From: Hyaloperonospora brassicae
Lineage: Eukaryota; Oomycota; Peronosporomycetes; Peronosporales; Peronosporaceae
Direction: 5' to 3'
Assembly: GCA_947650285.1 (NCBI GenBank)
Contig: CANTFL010000272.1
Location: 248,001 to 312,000 of the forward strand
Length of the DNA: 64,000 nucleotides
Part shown: in pieces, positions 20,327-33,071 of the stretch
How positions within the stretch are numbered: position 1 is the first letter of the stretch
How the letters are laid out: each line of letters opens with the position of its first letter
Translations under genes and position numbers: made by a program
Notes under the pieces: generated by a model
Told to the model about the DNA's origin: nothing
Seen by the model: the letters and a program-made list of their open reading frames with translations, nothing else
Database searches by the model: none

Positions 20327-23268
20327 ACAAATACGATAGCTAATCAATGTCGCAAGAAGGATTTAGCCTTCACTACGCGACAAACACGAACGCGTGCCAT
20401 ACCATGTCCACATTTCGAAACCTGCTTGGTCTTAACCTCTGCCTCTTGCGCCTGTCGAGGCGCGACGATGACAATGTCAATATGCAGTCCAGTGCTTGAC
20501 TAGCTTGTTGTTGTGAGGCTCACATACGGTGTTTCAACGTAAATAAGAAAGTGAGTGTGCTATTGGAGTCACGAAACTGCTCTGACCACTTGCAGTGGCA
20601 CGCAAACGACACATAACGCCACTTGGGTCTGCCCGCGTTTCGGTCCACGGCAATTAGCTTCATTGACACGATCGACTATGTGCTCAAAAGTCAGGGTAAC
20701 TGGCCGTATTGCAGCGAGCGCTTCAATACGCCTAATCGCGCAAGCGAAGCCTCGCAGTGGCTCTGCGAGCGGTTCTTCACTCTCTACCCGCTCGTCTACC
20801 GACGTTCAGCTTGCGGTCCATCACTTGGTCGTATTACCATTTACCGACGCAATGTCACAGGAGGAAGTACCGCTGCTGATGCTGGTGGTGGTAAAGGAAG
20901 GAAATTATTAGTCCACTCGCTGATCAAAAGGTCCCGGCTGCTTCACGTGTGACGACGGCTCACGTTCTTACAGAACAGCGACACATAACAAGAAGGACCG
21001 GAAGGTATAGCGCCAGAGACGGTAGACGGATCCAAGATGGCTCGTGAGTCGTTTACTTGTTAAAAAGTGACGAAGCGTGCCCTCATAAAATATTCGCCGA
21101 AGCAGCCTCTCTGACACGGATCGCCTCGTATTTTTGAATCGTCTGATGGATCAGACTGCTATATTCAAGAGTCCGAAATTCGCACTCTCGAGGAGTGATG
21201 ACAATTTTACCCAACACATTTCAGCCTATTATGAATTCCATGGTGGCTTTGTTATACGTAGCCGCTGTCAAAGCGGTCAACTTGATCAAGATAAAAGTGG
21301 TTTCGCTACTTTATTGACGCCAAGAAGAAGGTTAGAGACTTCACGTGAAACATTTCTTTCCTCAAAATCAGCCATGATCACATAGCGGGTTATCGATCGC
21401 TCGTTGGGAATGAATAGCGGTCGGTATCGAATAATGTATCCGATGCGTCAATTTTTCAGCAATTTAACGTCAAAGCTGAAATCGATTGTTTTGATCGCGT
21501 GTTTTACATCGACGTTTATCCCGAATTGTTTAAATAGCTACAAACGTAAGCGATATGGTAAGTCTCTAGTCCAGGCTTGAAACAAACTCAACCGCTATGT
21601 GAAGACATTGAACTTCATCCGATGTAAAGTAAAATCTGCATCAGTTATACCGAGAGGCAAAAATTCGTTCTTCTCGCAAAGATTCTTCTATCCGGGCTAC
21701 ATTGACATACCAGGCCGTGACTGTGAGGGGCCAACAAAAAAAGTTAAGTAGGCACTTCTCCGTACTTTGCCTTGATAGAGTCGCATCTTTTATCGAAGGT
21801 GTAAAGGAGTCAGACGCTTTCGATCCTTTCTCTAATGTGGAACATGCTATAGGGTGTGGTGTGGAAGCAAGTGCGGAAGCGAAAAGGTGAAAGCAGCTAG
21901 TTTGCCATTTGTATAGGTAAATGCATGGACTACATCGCATTGTTCTGTATTTGTTTGACAAAGGATTGACTAAAATACCATTTATTCTTTGATTCTTATA
22001 GACCGTGTTCGAATTTGCATCCCCTGTGCCGTGCCTGCTGTGACAGCATGATAATTAAACGTGCATAATGATGGACCCGAACTTTATTAACTACTATACG
22101 TGGTCGCCGAGAACACACTTTTCAACTGGCCTCGTGTCCAATCGTGAGGATCTCGCATAATTATCACAAGATCCGATATGTCCATCATCAGCTGAAGGCA
22201 AAACCGCACAAAACCAAGAGAATGCGGATAATGAAGTCAACGAACAAGGCGGCTCGTTCCTTGTCTCGTCTTATTGCAATGTAAAAAAATTACGTTTCAC
22301 TCAAAAGTGTCGGTCCCCGCGCAATATGACAGCAGATGTGGTGGGGGCGGGCAGACAAGACAAATGGTTCTTCAAAATTTATGCGGACCATGGTCGTTTT
22401 TTAAATGCTTGATGAGTGGGTGAAACAGTGTATCTGCCACGTGCTTTATCCAGCTCGTCAGGATATCTATCTAACGTGGAGAGATCTCGGCTGCCCACAA
22501 CCAAAATAAAAACCTAGTTCTTGATTGAACGAATCATCGTAATTTATCGATCGATGAGGACTGGCTCCTCGCTAGAAGAGGCGAGGCACTGACTGTGAGG
22601 AATGGAGGCGTACCGCGTAAAGATTGGATAGCGGACGTATTCCACTCGGCGGCTCGATCGTGTGATGTGTTGCTTGAACGAAGCATCACACAAAGGGCCT
22701 ATACACATTATTATTGATATGTAGCTACTTACGCTCGTCAATACGCGTTTGTACAAGTAGGATAGCATCTACACCATTATAGTAAGTCTACCAATTTCAA
22801 TTTCATCTGACCTTCCTTGTTTAAAGCGCCTTGTTTCTAGCTATTGTTGGAAATGGAGTTTTTCATTGCGGGCACACCTTTCCTGGTCGACACCGTAGCT
22901 TCCCGGTTTAATAGTTGTAGTGCGGTAGATGTGTCATCAGTCTTTTTATGACTTTTTACGTCATTACACAAAGTCTTAAAAGACTCAGTAAGTGTGTGCT
23001 AGCCCAGGTTCGAAATAATCAATTGGATATAAATCAACTTTTAATACGTCTTGACTTTCAACTTGCCTGTCACGCAACCTTTGAAAATTACGCCTTGATC
23101 ATGATCAGCGCAGACGAATCTTGTATCTCAAAACTAATAAAACACGTGCCAAGGTTTTTATTACCTTCATTGGCAGATGTCCTAATCGCGCATGCCATAC
23201 ACTTTAACTCACATGTTTCTCGCCACCGCTACCTCTACATTCACGCTCGCAACTTCCAATGTATCATA
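20327..23268. other. AT-rich interval between copia A and copia B with orphan ORF traces
   Basis: At 20623-20952 the plus strand has a 109-codon frame (DTIDYVLKSQGNWPYCSERF, then EASQWLCERFFTLYPLV) that reads like a protein remnant, preceded by a possible earlier piece at 20349-20500. I do not recognise the family. The rest, to 23268, has only short frames (up to 125 codons at 22948-23325) without domain signals. Confidence 0.35.
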
Positions 23269-23273
23269 TTCCG

Positions 23274-23512
23274 CATTAGAAGCCGCACGAACGCACTCAC
23301 AAACAACTTATTGGTGTTACGGTAATGATTGGACTGGCAGATGAAGAAAACGTCGCCTTACCGATCTAACACTACGTCTGTTTGAAGGATCCTTTCTGTT
23401 CGTCTTGTCTAAAGTTTTATTTCTAGATATACGCATTGTCGCGCTCTCCTCCGTTGCCTATCACCAGGCTTCAAATTCCAGATGGTATACCTCTTGCAAG
23501 CGGATTTCAACA
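23274..23512 (-). repeat. Copia B 3' LTR
   Basis: 239 bp, alignable with 32551-32822 over its length (shared blocks include GGCAGATGAAG, CTAGATAT and TATCACCAGG), with many substitutions and small gaps. Confidence 0.82.
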
Positions 23513-23523
23513 CGCTCTCCTCC

Positions 23524-25336
23524 AACATTGGTCCGTAACTTTGAATAGATGCTGCTTTGTCAAACCGATCAAAGCTCACTACTTTTCAAGTCTTTAGCTT
23601 GCCAATGGCTTTGTCACTATATCCGGTTAGTTTTCATTAGTCTTGACCTTCCATAAATTATCATGTTTCTTTGCCACTTGGTCTCGAACGTAACGCGAAG
23701 TTCGATGTGCCTTGTTTTGCGGCTGTAGGTCGAATTTATTGCCATGACAAAGGCAGCTTGATTGTCAATTCCCATTCTTATCTTGGTTTCCATTTCAGGA
23801 AATAATTGAATGAGAAAGTTTTGGAGTCCTTAGCCGTTCATACATACTTCGCAGGCAGATCCATATTCTAGCAATGCATTAATCGAAAACAATGATCGAT
23901 TTACGCGAATCGGGGTCGTTACCCCAATCAGAGTCACAATAGCCATCTATCGTTCGGCTTCTTTCTTATGGTGCTGTCTTGTTTCGCGGGTACCCAAATT
24001 CCGTAATGCTTCGTTTTAATCAATTGCCTGAGTTGTCGTTTCGCAGTTCCAATATGCTGTTGCGTTGGCCTTTGGACATAGCGGCTTAACTATCTAACAG
24101 CAAAGGCTATATCTAGTCTCGCACGTGTGTTCAAGTACATGATGGGTTCGATGAGTTCGTGATAAGGAAATACCTTGAAGTTCGCAGGGACATTTTTTCG
24201 TCGATCCATATATGTATCTCCAGAATTCAGGCGCATATTCGTTTCCATTGAGATTCTGCTTGAGTGAGAGTTGCTGAATTCAAAACGCTCAATGATCTTT
24301 TCTGAATACTTTGTCCGGTGCATCTTGATAGCGACGCTCTTTTGCTCAACCTGCACACCCACATACTTATTAAGTTACTATTGATCGTTCAACCCGTAGG
24401 CTGTATCGAGAGTCTTGAACAATGTTCGCTTAAGCTCCTCGTTCATGCGCACAAAATGTCATCCAAATAGAGGAGAACGACCGAAAACACACCATCACGG
24501 TCACAGTAGTAAAGACACGGCTCAGTTCCACACTCCTTATATTAACGATCAAGGAACCAACGATTCACCTCCGAATTTCACTCCCTTCCAGACTGTCGGT
24601 GTCCGTATAATGCTTTGTCGATGATGTATATCATCCCTTTGTCTTCACACGGATAGCCCTCAGCCTCTTCCAGGTATTGCTTGATGCCTAGGTTTGCATC
24701 AAATAGGCAGTATTAATGTCACCCTGGTAGATCGTCATGTCCCGAATAACGCATACCGCTATAAACATTCGGAAGGTGGAAATTCGTGCCACTACGGAGA
24801 AAGTACCCTTAAAAGCGACACCCGATCTTTGTTTGTCCCCTCGTGCAACATCGTGCGCTTAAAATCTTGCCACATAGCCCAAGTGATTCGTCTTCACATC
24901 GAAAACCCACATCTTGTTGACCGTTCGTTGACCTGCCGGCATCTATGACCGTGGAATTTGCCGTAGCACTCTTTTTGTTCAAAGAGCAGCCAAATCCGTG
25001 TCCATTGCCTCACACCATAATGGGGCATGCTTAGATCGCACCGCCTACCTGTAATTTTTTAGAATCTTGACATCTGTGGCACGCAGACCATTTGAGCCTC
25101 GACCATATTCATATAAGGTCTTCAATGCAGAATTAATCTCATATTTTTTGAAGTCTTCAAGCTTCCGCTGCTGCTACTCATCCGTAGGACGCTTCAAACG
25201 TCGTGCTGAAGTAACCATTTTCTTATTCCACTTCTCCTCGTGCGTCCGGCGAATTCCTTCATATTTAGGGCGTACATGTCCTACCATTTGATTGGATGCG
25301 ATTGCACATTGTCGCTCAGTCACTTAATGACGATCA
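23524..25336 (-). pseudogene. Copia B reverse transcriptase and RNase H, broken
   Basis: It resumes on the left of the MULE. RT start traces lie near 25000-25100 (LWCEAMDTDLAALEQKE). The C-terminal RT frame at 24090-24362 includes KYSEKIIERFEF, PYHELIEPIMYL and RARLDIAFAV. RNase H ends near 23640-23710 with VRDQVAKKHDNLWKVKT and IVTKPLAS. Stops and frameshifts are frequent. Confidence 0.75.
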
Positions 25337-25344
25337 TAAAATCA

Positions 25345-25398
25345 GGGGCTGTCTAGGCTTACACCCCCTAATAACTGCGCGCACCCCCCCCCCCGTGT
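25345..25398 (+). repeat. MULE left terminal inverted repeat
   Basis: It begins GGGGCTGTCTAGGC and contains the shared core plus a run of C. It pairs with 29212-29266, whose complement starts GGGACCGCCTAGGC. Confidence 0.85.
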
Positions 25399-25552
25399 GT
25401 GTAATCGTCTAATCGTTCCGTGTACCCTCTCGTTTTTTTCTAAAACGAGGTTTATTTTTCTCTCGCGCTGACCAGCAACCGAGAGTTAGCGCGCGGAATA
25501 AGCCACAAGGAACCATCACTCTCTTTTCCACTGTGTTGAAGCCACAGCATGA

Positions 25553-25990
25553 ACAGCGAGGACGCCGCCACGCGCGCAGCCAAGAGCAAGCACGCCACCT
25601 CGGGCGGCCGCAATCTGCTGCACTGGGACGCCGCGCGCTGACAGCTGTCCGAGCGCACGCTGCCGTACAGGATGCGCCTCAAGAGCGCGCCGCTTTTACA
25701 CCTGCGCGCCCCGTTCGCGTCTATGTACGTGATATTCTGCCCCGTCTGCGGCGTGGTCCGTTCTTACGCTCTCGTGTGTCTCTTTATTTCTATGCTATTG
25801 TTTTTAAGCTAAGAGATTCATTTTTCTAGTCGAAAGAGTCACGCGCCGTCGGTGGTGATGGAGCAACCGATTGTCGGCACGCGCTCGGGGTATGTAGTGA
25901 ATCTGGGGCTCGTGATTGACGCGACAGGCAGCGACACGTGTCTGCACGATGTCAAGTGCGCTGCGGTTGCGGTTGTGCTGTGGGGGTTAT
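25553..25990 (+). pseudogene. GC-rich coding-like fragment inside the MULE, origin unknown
   Basis: From ATG 25553 the plus frame reads MNSEDAATRAAKSKHATSGG and on, with an in-frame TGA after about 28 codons, then LSERTLPYRMRLKSAPLLHL. At about 25850-25990 it continues VVMEQPIVGTRSGYVVN. Codon use is GC-rich, unlike the surrounding AT-rich transposon DNA, as for a captured host exon. A further open frame lies at 26165-26416 (DEEMSPEVHDNRLAQAF). I recognise neither. Confidence 0.4.
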
Positions 25991-26942
25991 GGTGAGGGAA
26001 TGGGAGGTATTGACTGGACAATTGTATGGTCTGGTAGGAAGTAGGACGGATTAGATGTTTAGTATGTCAATTTGAAGGTTTACGGGAGTGAAGTTAGGAT
26101 CTCTTTTTAAATGGTTTTGCATGGTAGACTGTGGGAGTCACGTGCAAATGGTGTTACTGGGTGATTGTATGTAGATGAGGAAATGAGTCCGGAGGTGCAC
26201 GACAACAGGTTGGCACAAGCATTTTGCAAGACGCTATTCGGCCACTTGAAGGTCGATGGAAAGGACATGGATATGGCTGCTTTTTGGGAAGGATATCTGA
26301 AACTTTGTGGGGTTTCTCGTTGTGCGGTGCGTGATGATAGTGTTGGCGTTGAATGGAGATACTCATGGGGTAAATTTGTGGTGCTGATAGCTTTTTGGTC
26401 GAACATTGCGGCCTGAATCTCGACGCTGCGGTTGGAAAGTTTGAAGTTCCAACTTCGCCTGGTATCTACATGAGGCATTACCTGACGGTGCGTGGGTGAA
26501 TGAGCTATGTGGGAGAGCCGGCTGATATGACGCTTTTTTTGCTGTTTTTGACTTTTCTATCGGAACATACTCCGGAACCGCGAGAGCGAATTACCCATTG
26601 TCATTGAAGTTGGAACGGACCACGGTGTCATTTGTACCCCTTTAGATGCTCCGTATAATCTCGGCGGCTTGGAGTGTGAGGAGCCAATTTTTTAGTTCGC
26701 TACTATCGAAGGCAGCGGCATCCCTGGTGAAGATGGAAGCATTTCAGAGCAGCTACTGCTTCAGTACATTGAATATATCTCGAGTTGACTGAGTTCAGCG
26801 CTGCGCAACGTCAGTTTTAAGCCACGAAATGGGAACAGAGCTCAGCACTTTAGAGAGGACTTTCTTACGAAAGGCGCGTATTCAGGTGTCAGGCCGTGTA
26901 TTGCATACGAGCCAGCATGACGTGTGGTGCATTTGGATTGGT

Positions 26943-26985
26943 ACGCCCCCTCATAACTGCGCGCACACCCCTACACGTGACGCGA
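26943..26985 (+). repeat. Internal third copy of the MULE terminal repeat
   Basis: ACGCCCCCTCATAACTGCGC followed by GCACACCCCTACACGTG lies in the same orientation as the left TIR. It may be the original left end of a shorter, transposase-only element. Confidence 0.7.
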
Positions 26986-27024
26986 CGAAATTTAAGTCCT
27001 CACGTTACACATCTAAAAGTGATT

Positions 27025-28755
27025 TCAACCTGACGGGGAAAAGCATGTTTGTGTACTCAATGTGAAATACACATAGTAAAATCTACTTAATGTATATGTA
27101 TTATATACTCTGCTAGCTGTTTGCCATCTCAAGAGAGGACAATTGCGCCTGTCATGTCCTTCCTCTCGACAATCTGGATTTCTACATCTTCGCGGAGCTT
27201 GCGCTCTATCTTCCACTAACTCAAAAGCAGAAAAATTACGCCTTTTGCTACTCCCCGCCACCGCACCCACAAGTCTGCCTCTAGTCCGCACTACCACAGG
27301 ATTGTGCACTGGTGTGAGCGGCTGTTGGGAGAGCTCTACAATTTGTTTCTCCAAAAGACGTTGCTGGTGTGGGGAGGGAGTTTTGTGTTGAGATTACAGC
27401 TGTGTCAATGCATCTGCAAAATCTGTCATCGCTTCTGCAGAGGTATCACTTTCATTGCACTCAGGCTCCAGGTTTTAGAAGCCACCAGTGCCTATGGAAA
27501 TGGTGGGCCCCCAACAAAAAAATTGTTGCCAATATTAAAAGGTTGAGTTCGTGGGAGCAAGGAAGACCCGTCGTAATTCGAAAGATGCTGGAGCAGGTGA
27601 AGTCGCCAGCCATTTGTTTAGCTTTCTGGAACTGTTCATACACCTTGTTCAAAGCATTTCGTGATATCTTCCGCTTAACATCCTTCCAAATGTTGTGAGA
27701 GAAGGCGAGCACGGAATGCGTCTTGTTGTAGATAATCTGTTGACGGATGTGATGTTTTTTAAAGTCGATCGAGAGGGAGATCCTCTCGTACACATCTTTG
27801 AGATCTCCTGAAGAGACACTGATCCATCCTTTTATCGAAGAATGTTTGCCTGCAGCGCGAGATGTAGCCAAGTGACCAGGACGTAAGACCAGCTTGGTGA
27901 ATGCGGTGGCGAACTTTTCCTTGTGTACGATCCATGTGATCCTCAGTTATTCCACGGTCTGTCCGTACTCGCAGTAGTATTTTTGTAGATCTTTCCAATT
28001 AGCGATTAACATCTCCACATCTATCGAAGCAACCAGAAGGTGCCAGTCTGCCAGAAACCGTTCCCACCCTTCATTGATTCGGAAATGTTTCTTCAGGTTG
28101 GCGATAATGTTCTTTTCGATGTGCCATATACAGAAAAGATTAAAAGCATCTATGATAATGATTTGAATTGCTGACATTAAGGCCATCTCTCGATCAGTAA
28201 CCACCATCCCAGGCAGGCGGTTCAAGAGAAACACCCCTTTCACGCCTATCGAAGCCCAAAAATAGTCCTCTTCTGTCTCTCTGCTCATAAAGCAAAAGCA
28301 TATGGAGAATGTAGCATTAATGCTGGTCATGCCGACAACATGGAGGAGTGGGAGCTTGAACCTAGTAGACAAATGTTGTGATAGAGACTTGTATATTGCA
28401 GACTGCAAGGTGTGAAGCTCATCACCTCTTGGTATTGTACGCAGAGTCCATTAATACAACGTCGAGAAACCCTCTGGCTCGATCAGCAGCACTTGGCGGA
28501 GCGAAGAAGAGGTGTGTGATTCGATCCTCATCGTCTTTTGTATAGTCATGCATGACCTCTTTTTCCTGCAGCTCGTCTAGCAGGGCTTCCAGTGGTGTAC
28601 GGCCGTTCGAATCTTCTTGTCGAACCCGGGCTTTAGCATTGGAGATGTCTTTACTGGTGAACTTTATTTGCGGATCTTGTTGCCGTAAGGTCGCAATAAT
28701 AACTTTGGGGGCTGCACCGGCCTTGGACATCTCATGTATGACCTGTCGCGCTTGA
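27025..28755 (-). pseudogene. MULE transposase (broken)
   Basis: The minus-strand N-terminal part runs from 28755 (QVIHEMSKAGAAPKV). The MULE core follows at 27947-28408 (LPLLHVVGMTSINATFSICF, VVTDREMALMSA with a catalytic Asp, CIWHIEKNI). Next comes HKEKFATAFT, a SWIM-like CTCSS/CSSIF...GLPCSH (27461-27600) and a C-terminal zinc knuckle CRNPDCREEGHDRRNC (about 27120-27170). A frameshift near 28415, an in-frame stop at 27947 and a shift near 27400 disable it. Confidence 0.82.
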
Positions 28756-29211
28756 TCTGTGACTTAACGTGCTCTGGGAAAGTCTGACATATCGGCTGTT
28801 GCTTCATGGTTTTGAGAACCCTCCCCTACCTTGACCCGCCACATCCATCCCTCTTCGGTCAAGTCTCTTAGATAGTGACGCTCCAGGGGCATTCAATGCA
28901 TCTGCTGCTGGTCTTTCTCTTCCGATTTCCTCCAGTAAGATATTTGCGACGGTTCCTGTACTCTAGGCCGTCAAGCAATGGAGCTAGACCTTGCGTGTTT
29001 CACCGCTTTTGGAGGGTTTTGAGCGAGTCCTCCCCCCACAGCGTAGCCTTATTCAAGTACAAACCGCTCTACTGCCAACTAAGCATCATCAAGAGCAGGA
29101 TAAGTATGCTCGGGAGGTGGTGCTAGCATGGACGGAAGAGCAAGGAACAGAGATATAAAGGATTGAATGGAGGATAGCTCGCATTTAGTGGTTGAAATGT
29201 TTTTTTTTCGA

Positions 29212-29266
29212 CATCACGGGGGGGGTGTGCGCGCAGTTATTAGGGGGTGTACGCCTAGGCGGTCCC
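29212..29266 (-). repeat. MULE right terminal inverted repeat
   Basis: Reverse complement of the left repeat with a few changes; the G/C homopolymer differs in length. Confidence 0.85.
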
Positions 29267-29274
29267 TAAAATTA

Positions 29275-32200
29275 ACGCTCATCATTTGGATCGAATAAAT
29301 AGTTCCACTTGTTTTTGTCTGGATCAAAGTTATAGTCATCGTCATCAACCGTGACCAGATTAGTGACGTGGGACGTTATCTGTGCTGTATCAGAGTCATG
29401 CTCATTGCCATCGGCTGTGATCAAATCAGTGACATGAACCACTGACCGTACATCCTCGACATCACGATCATATTGCCGATCTGAGCTGTTAAGTTTTCTA
29501 GCCGCTGTCATGCTATGTTTCGCGACTTCGTTCTTGGCGTTTTCCTCGATGGTGGTATTTTATCGGGTCTGAGTAAACAACATCTTCGTGGCTGCTTACA
29601 GACTCTTCATCGTACTGTGAGATACGTAGTGTCTGAAAATTCATCTTCTTTCAAATCATGTTCTTCACTGTGTCGATATTCATCATTTTTTTAGGCATCG
29701 TCTGAATTTTCTGGAGCTATACTTCCTACAATTTGGACCAAAAGGTCTTCTTGATCGTCATCCGACACGTCCGTTTTCGCTTTGGTGGTTCCGTCAGATG
29801 ATTCGTAATCAGGAAGGCGGCTGTTGCGCAATACATCTTACCAAGCACAGCAGTAGGTAGGCGTTTAGTACTCGTCCGTTTCTTCTTTCGTGTCGCTGCT
29901 CGAATACAGTTCATCGCGGACATGCGATCATCCTCGGCCGAGATCATGTCGACACGCTCTCCTCTGATTAATTTCACCGCATTCACTCTTCTCTGCTTCA
30001 ATTTCATTGTCAGGCAGTTGGGTAGCCTCGTCGTGATCATCATCCGCCCATATGGCAGGCTCGCCTTCCCTAAGCGACTCGTTAAAATTAACGCATCCAG
30101 TGCTTGACTTTGGTAAGATAAGAGGTCTCATAGCAAACCTTATATTAGGCTTTTCTTTTACTTTCTCATCGGACACGAATCCTTTCTTGTGTTCCGTCGA
30201 AAAGTACACTTGACATCCGACGACATCTTATCGGTAGCCTAGCAGAAACCGATTTTGCAATTTTCATATACATTTCGTCACTTCGATACCGGGACATGGC
30301 AATAGACTAAGGATCCAAAAGGCCTCACGTGGTGAATGGCCGGATTTGATCCTAACCTCGTTTTATAAGTCTTGCACCCTGCACCCTTACAATACACGCT
30401 GTTTCTCACGTACACCGCGTTTTCTAGTGCATGTATTCAGAACGACTTCGGAAATCCAGACAGGTGCATCATGGTCTTGACCATCCCTATCAGTGTCTGG
30501 TGCGCTCGATCGACCACATTTACGTGAGACGCATTCGGACCAACTGTTAGGTGCACAATACCAGTTTCGGTATACCATGTTTCTATCGATCCATTGCAGA
30601 ACTTGTCCCTTATCAGTCAACACTTGACGTACCAGCCTTCGTTAATCTGCTTTGCGATTCATTTGCGTAGTCTGTTGTCGCTCCGCACAATTCACGTAGT
30701 TCTTTATATGCTCATTTACTTCGTTTTCGGTCTTGGACTTAACAGATAGGTCTTCACGTAGCGCGAATAACCAGCCATGATAACTAGGACTGTATTATAC
30801 GGGGATACATTACTAATTCCAGGTATAAGTAGGTCAGCGAAGGTAAGTTCATTCACTTGCGTCATGTTCTCGTCGACTGTTTTTCAACGTCTTTCTGCGA
30901 GGCTTGCCGAAGTAGAGATTCAAAAAGTCAAGCTTTCCGCGGCGCTGGAGCATGATTCCCTTGGCCAACCCACGATCAAACATCAGCATGATACCTTTTG
31001 ACATACATGTCCAAGTCTTTCATGCCAGACGTCAATGTCTGCAAAGCCATCCGTTACAGAAAAGTTTGCGAAGATTCCGTTCTTGTTCTTGTCGTTGTTT
31101 CGACTAAAATTACTCACACATGGCCGATGTTGTTAGCTACAAATGTCCACAGCTGGTTTACGTATGACTATATCCTCCGCTACATCTTTCATCATGCCAA
31201 AAAATCGCTCATCATTCCCCCACGTCATCTGATAACCTTGGTTCAGTGACAAACTAGGCGAAAAAAGATTGCTTCCGGCATTTGGAACGTACTGGGCATC
31301 CTCAATCAGCAAGATAATAATTTGATTGTCAATCATGACCTCAAGAAGGATATTCCCCAATCCTTCCGCTTAAAATCGACGATCTTAGCGAACCCCGATA
31401 TGGTTAAGTTCCACTCGCTGTCTTCCATGCTTCGTAGCTTCGTGAAGTATTCCTTGCACGATATGATATGCGCGTTTATGCTCGTGTCAAAATACCATCG
31501 ACAAGGTTCACAGCCTTCATCGACAAGTTTAATAACGTATCCGATCACCACCGCACGCTTTTGTGCACCTTCCCTATCCTCAAACCGAGTATCCTTGACT
31601 CGTTCTAATAATGATGTTCCACCTAAACGTTCCTAATTTGACCTTGCGTTTTTCTTGTCCTCTAATCCGGGACCTCACGTTTGAAATGACCCCAACACAC
31701 TGAAAACAGCCATCACTACTTGTCTTGCTGGATTCTTTTCCGGAGGTTCAGTTGACGTCTTACCCTGTCTAATTTCACCGTATGTGCTATGGGTTTTCTT
31801 GCGCCCTACGTGGCCAAAAATGTTTTTGTATGGTTTTTCCCAGTCTTCGCTTCTTGATTCGGCCGTGAATATCATCTATTGAAGTATCTAAAGCGTGAAC
31901 TTCATCACACCAGATCTGAATAAGAATTTTCGGCGAAGCCCATCATAGCGCGGAAGTGCAGGCTGACTGCGCAGAATGCGGTCCATAATCTGTAAATCAT
32001 TCACGGGCGAGCCTAAATCTGCAAGCTAATTTTTGATATCAAAAAGATGATGCAAATATCGTCGCACATATCCCTGTTTACGCATGTGAGTCCTGTGTAA
32101 CTCGCCTTGCAAGCGATACACCTTCTGAGCGGTCATAGCAGGATTTTTTTGCCTTTATACATCGAGACAAGTTCGGACCACATCTCATTGCCCGTCACTT

Positions 32201-32550
32201 TCATCATCACTTGCTTCCCGAGTTTCATTGAAAGCAATCCTTGTATCAACATTTGATCTTCGCTTGTTTCTTCTTGGATTCCCCTTTTCGGTCATCATCC
32301 CAACTATCGTCGAATGTTTCCTAGCCGAAATCGATCTGATCCAATAAGATCTCCTCGAAGCATTGTTCATGGCATTCTCGTAAAACGTCCATTTGTCTCC
32401 GTTCCAGTGAACTGTTCCCCGATGATCCAATTCTAAAGCTCTTATTCTTGCCTGTATCACTGTCAGAGTCGGATGATAGTGACATGTTTAGTCTTGGTGA
32501 TCGTGACGGTGTAGCACCGCGTGGATTGTGCTCAGTTCGGCTCATGACCC
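29275..32550 (-). pseudogene. Copia B gag, protease and integrase, broken
   Basis: Gag begins at 32545 and includes WNGDKWTFYENAM (about 32400). The protease region reads WYFDTSINAHIISCKEYF at 31400-31500, with the expected D-T/S-G motif altered to DTSIN. The pre-integrase segment reads DAQYVPNAGSNLFSPSL with NQGYQMTW (31200-31300). Integrase traces follow to about 30200, then an Asp/Glu-rich linker (29272-30209) that ends at the MULE target duplication. Confidence 0.75.
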
Positions 32551-32822
32551 TATTAGAATTCGTACACAAACGCACTCATAAAAAACTTGTTGGTGTTAAG
32601 GTAATGGTTGGATTGGCAGATGAAGGTGTCATTGCCTTGCCGATCTGAGACCACTCCTGGTCGCGGTATTCTTTTTGCGCCCTGTCTCGAGTCTTTAGTA
32701 TTCTTTCTGTGCGCCTTGTATCGTGTCTTCTTCCTAGATATTCGCATTGCCATACTGTCCTCCTTTCCTATCACCAGGTTTTAACTTCCCGATGGTTCAA
32801 CTCTTGCACGCGGTTTCCAACA
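32551..32822 (-). repeat. Copia B 5' LTR
   Basis: 272 bp. Just inside it the minus strand reads GGGTCATGAGCCGAAC, similar to the copia A primer site and to the complement of an initiator-tRNA anticodon arm. The gag ATG at 32545 lies within it. Confidence 0.8.
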
Positions 32823-33071
32823 TTCCGTCTCGAACATTATACCCTTTCGGGTCAGTTCGTCACCACTTAATTATTATTCTTGACCCCGCATGTTTTGCTG
32901 CAAAGCATTACGTGTAACCCTTTAGCTACAATGCAGGAATTGAAAGAAGACGACAACCCGGGTTGGGAAACAATGACAATATGTAGAATTCAAATTAACG
33001 TTTTAATCTCATGACGACACGAATAGTCTCAATTCTAGCGGTCAATACTTCTTCTCCATTCGCGATCGAAA

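Larger units (their letters stand above)
25345..29266 (-). mobile_element. Mutator-like DNA transposon (MULE) nested in copia B
   Basis: Terminal inverted repeats of about 54 bp share CCCCCTAATAACTGCGCGCA. The flanking 8-bp duplication is TAAAATCA on the left (25337-25344) and TAAAATTA on the right (29267-29274), one mismatch. The right 2.3 kb encodes a MULE transposase on the minus strand. The left 1.5 kb is unrelated and partly GC-rich. A third TIR-like copy at 26943-26985 separates the two parts. Confidence 0.85.
23274..32822 (-). mobile_element. Ty1/copia LTR retrotransposon B, interrupted by a MULE
   Basis: LTRs at 23274-23512 and 32551-32822 are flanked by a perfect 5-bp duplication TTCCG (23269-23273 and 32823-32827). 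The inverted ends are TGTTAGAA-like and TTCCAACA, decayed to CA/TA at the first two bases. A polypurine tract GGAGGAGAGCG (23513-23523, minus) adjoins the 3' LTR. Domain order on the minus strand is gag, protease, integrase, acidic linker, [MULE], RT, RNase H. Without the MULE it is about 5.6 kb. LTRs and genes are heavily mutated, so the insertion is old. Confidence 0.88.

Noticed and set aside
7831..20331. Target-site duplication for copia A
   Set aside because: The flanks GACAC and ACAAA do not match; no duplication is claimed.
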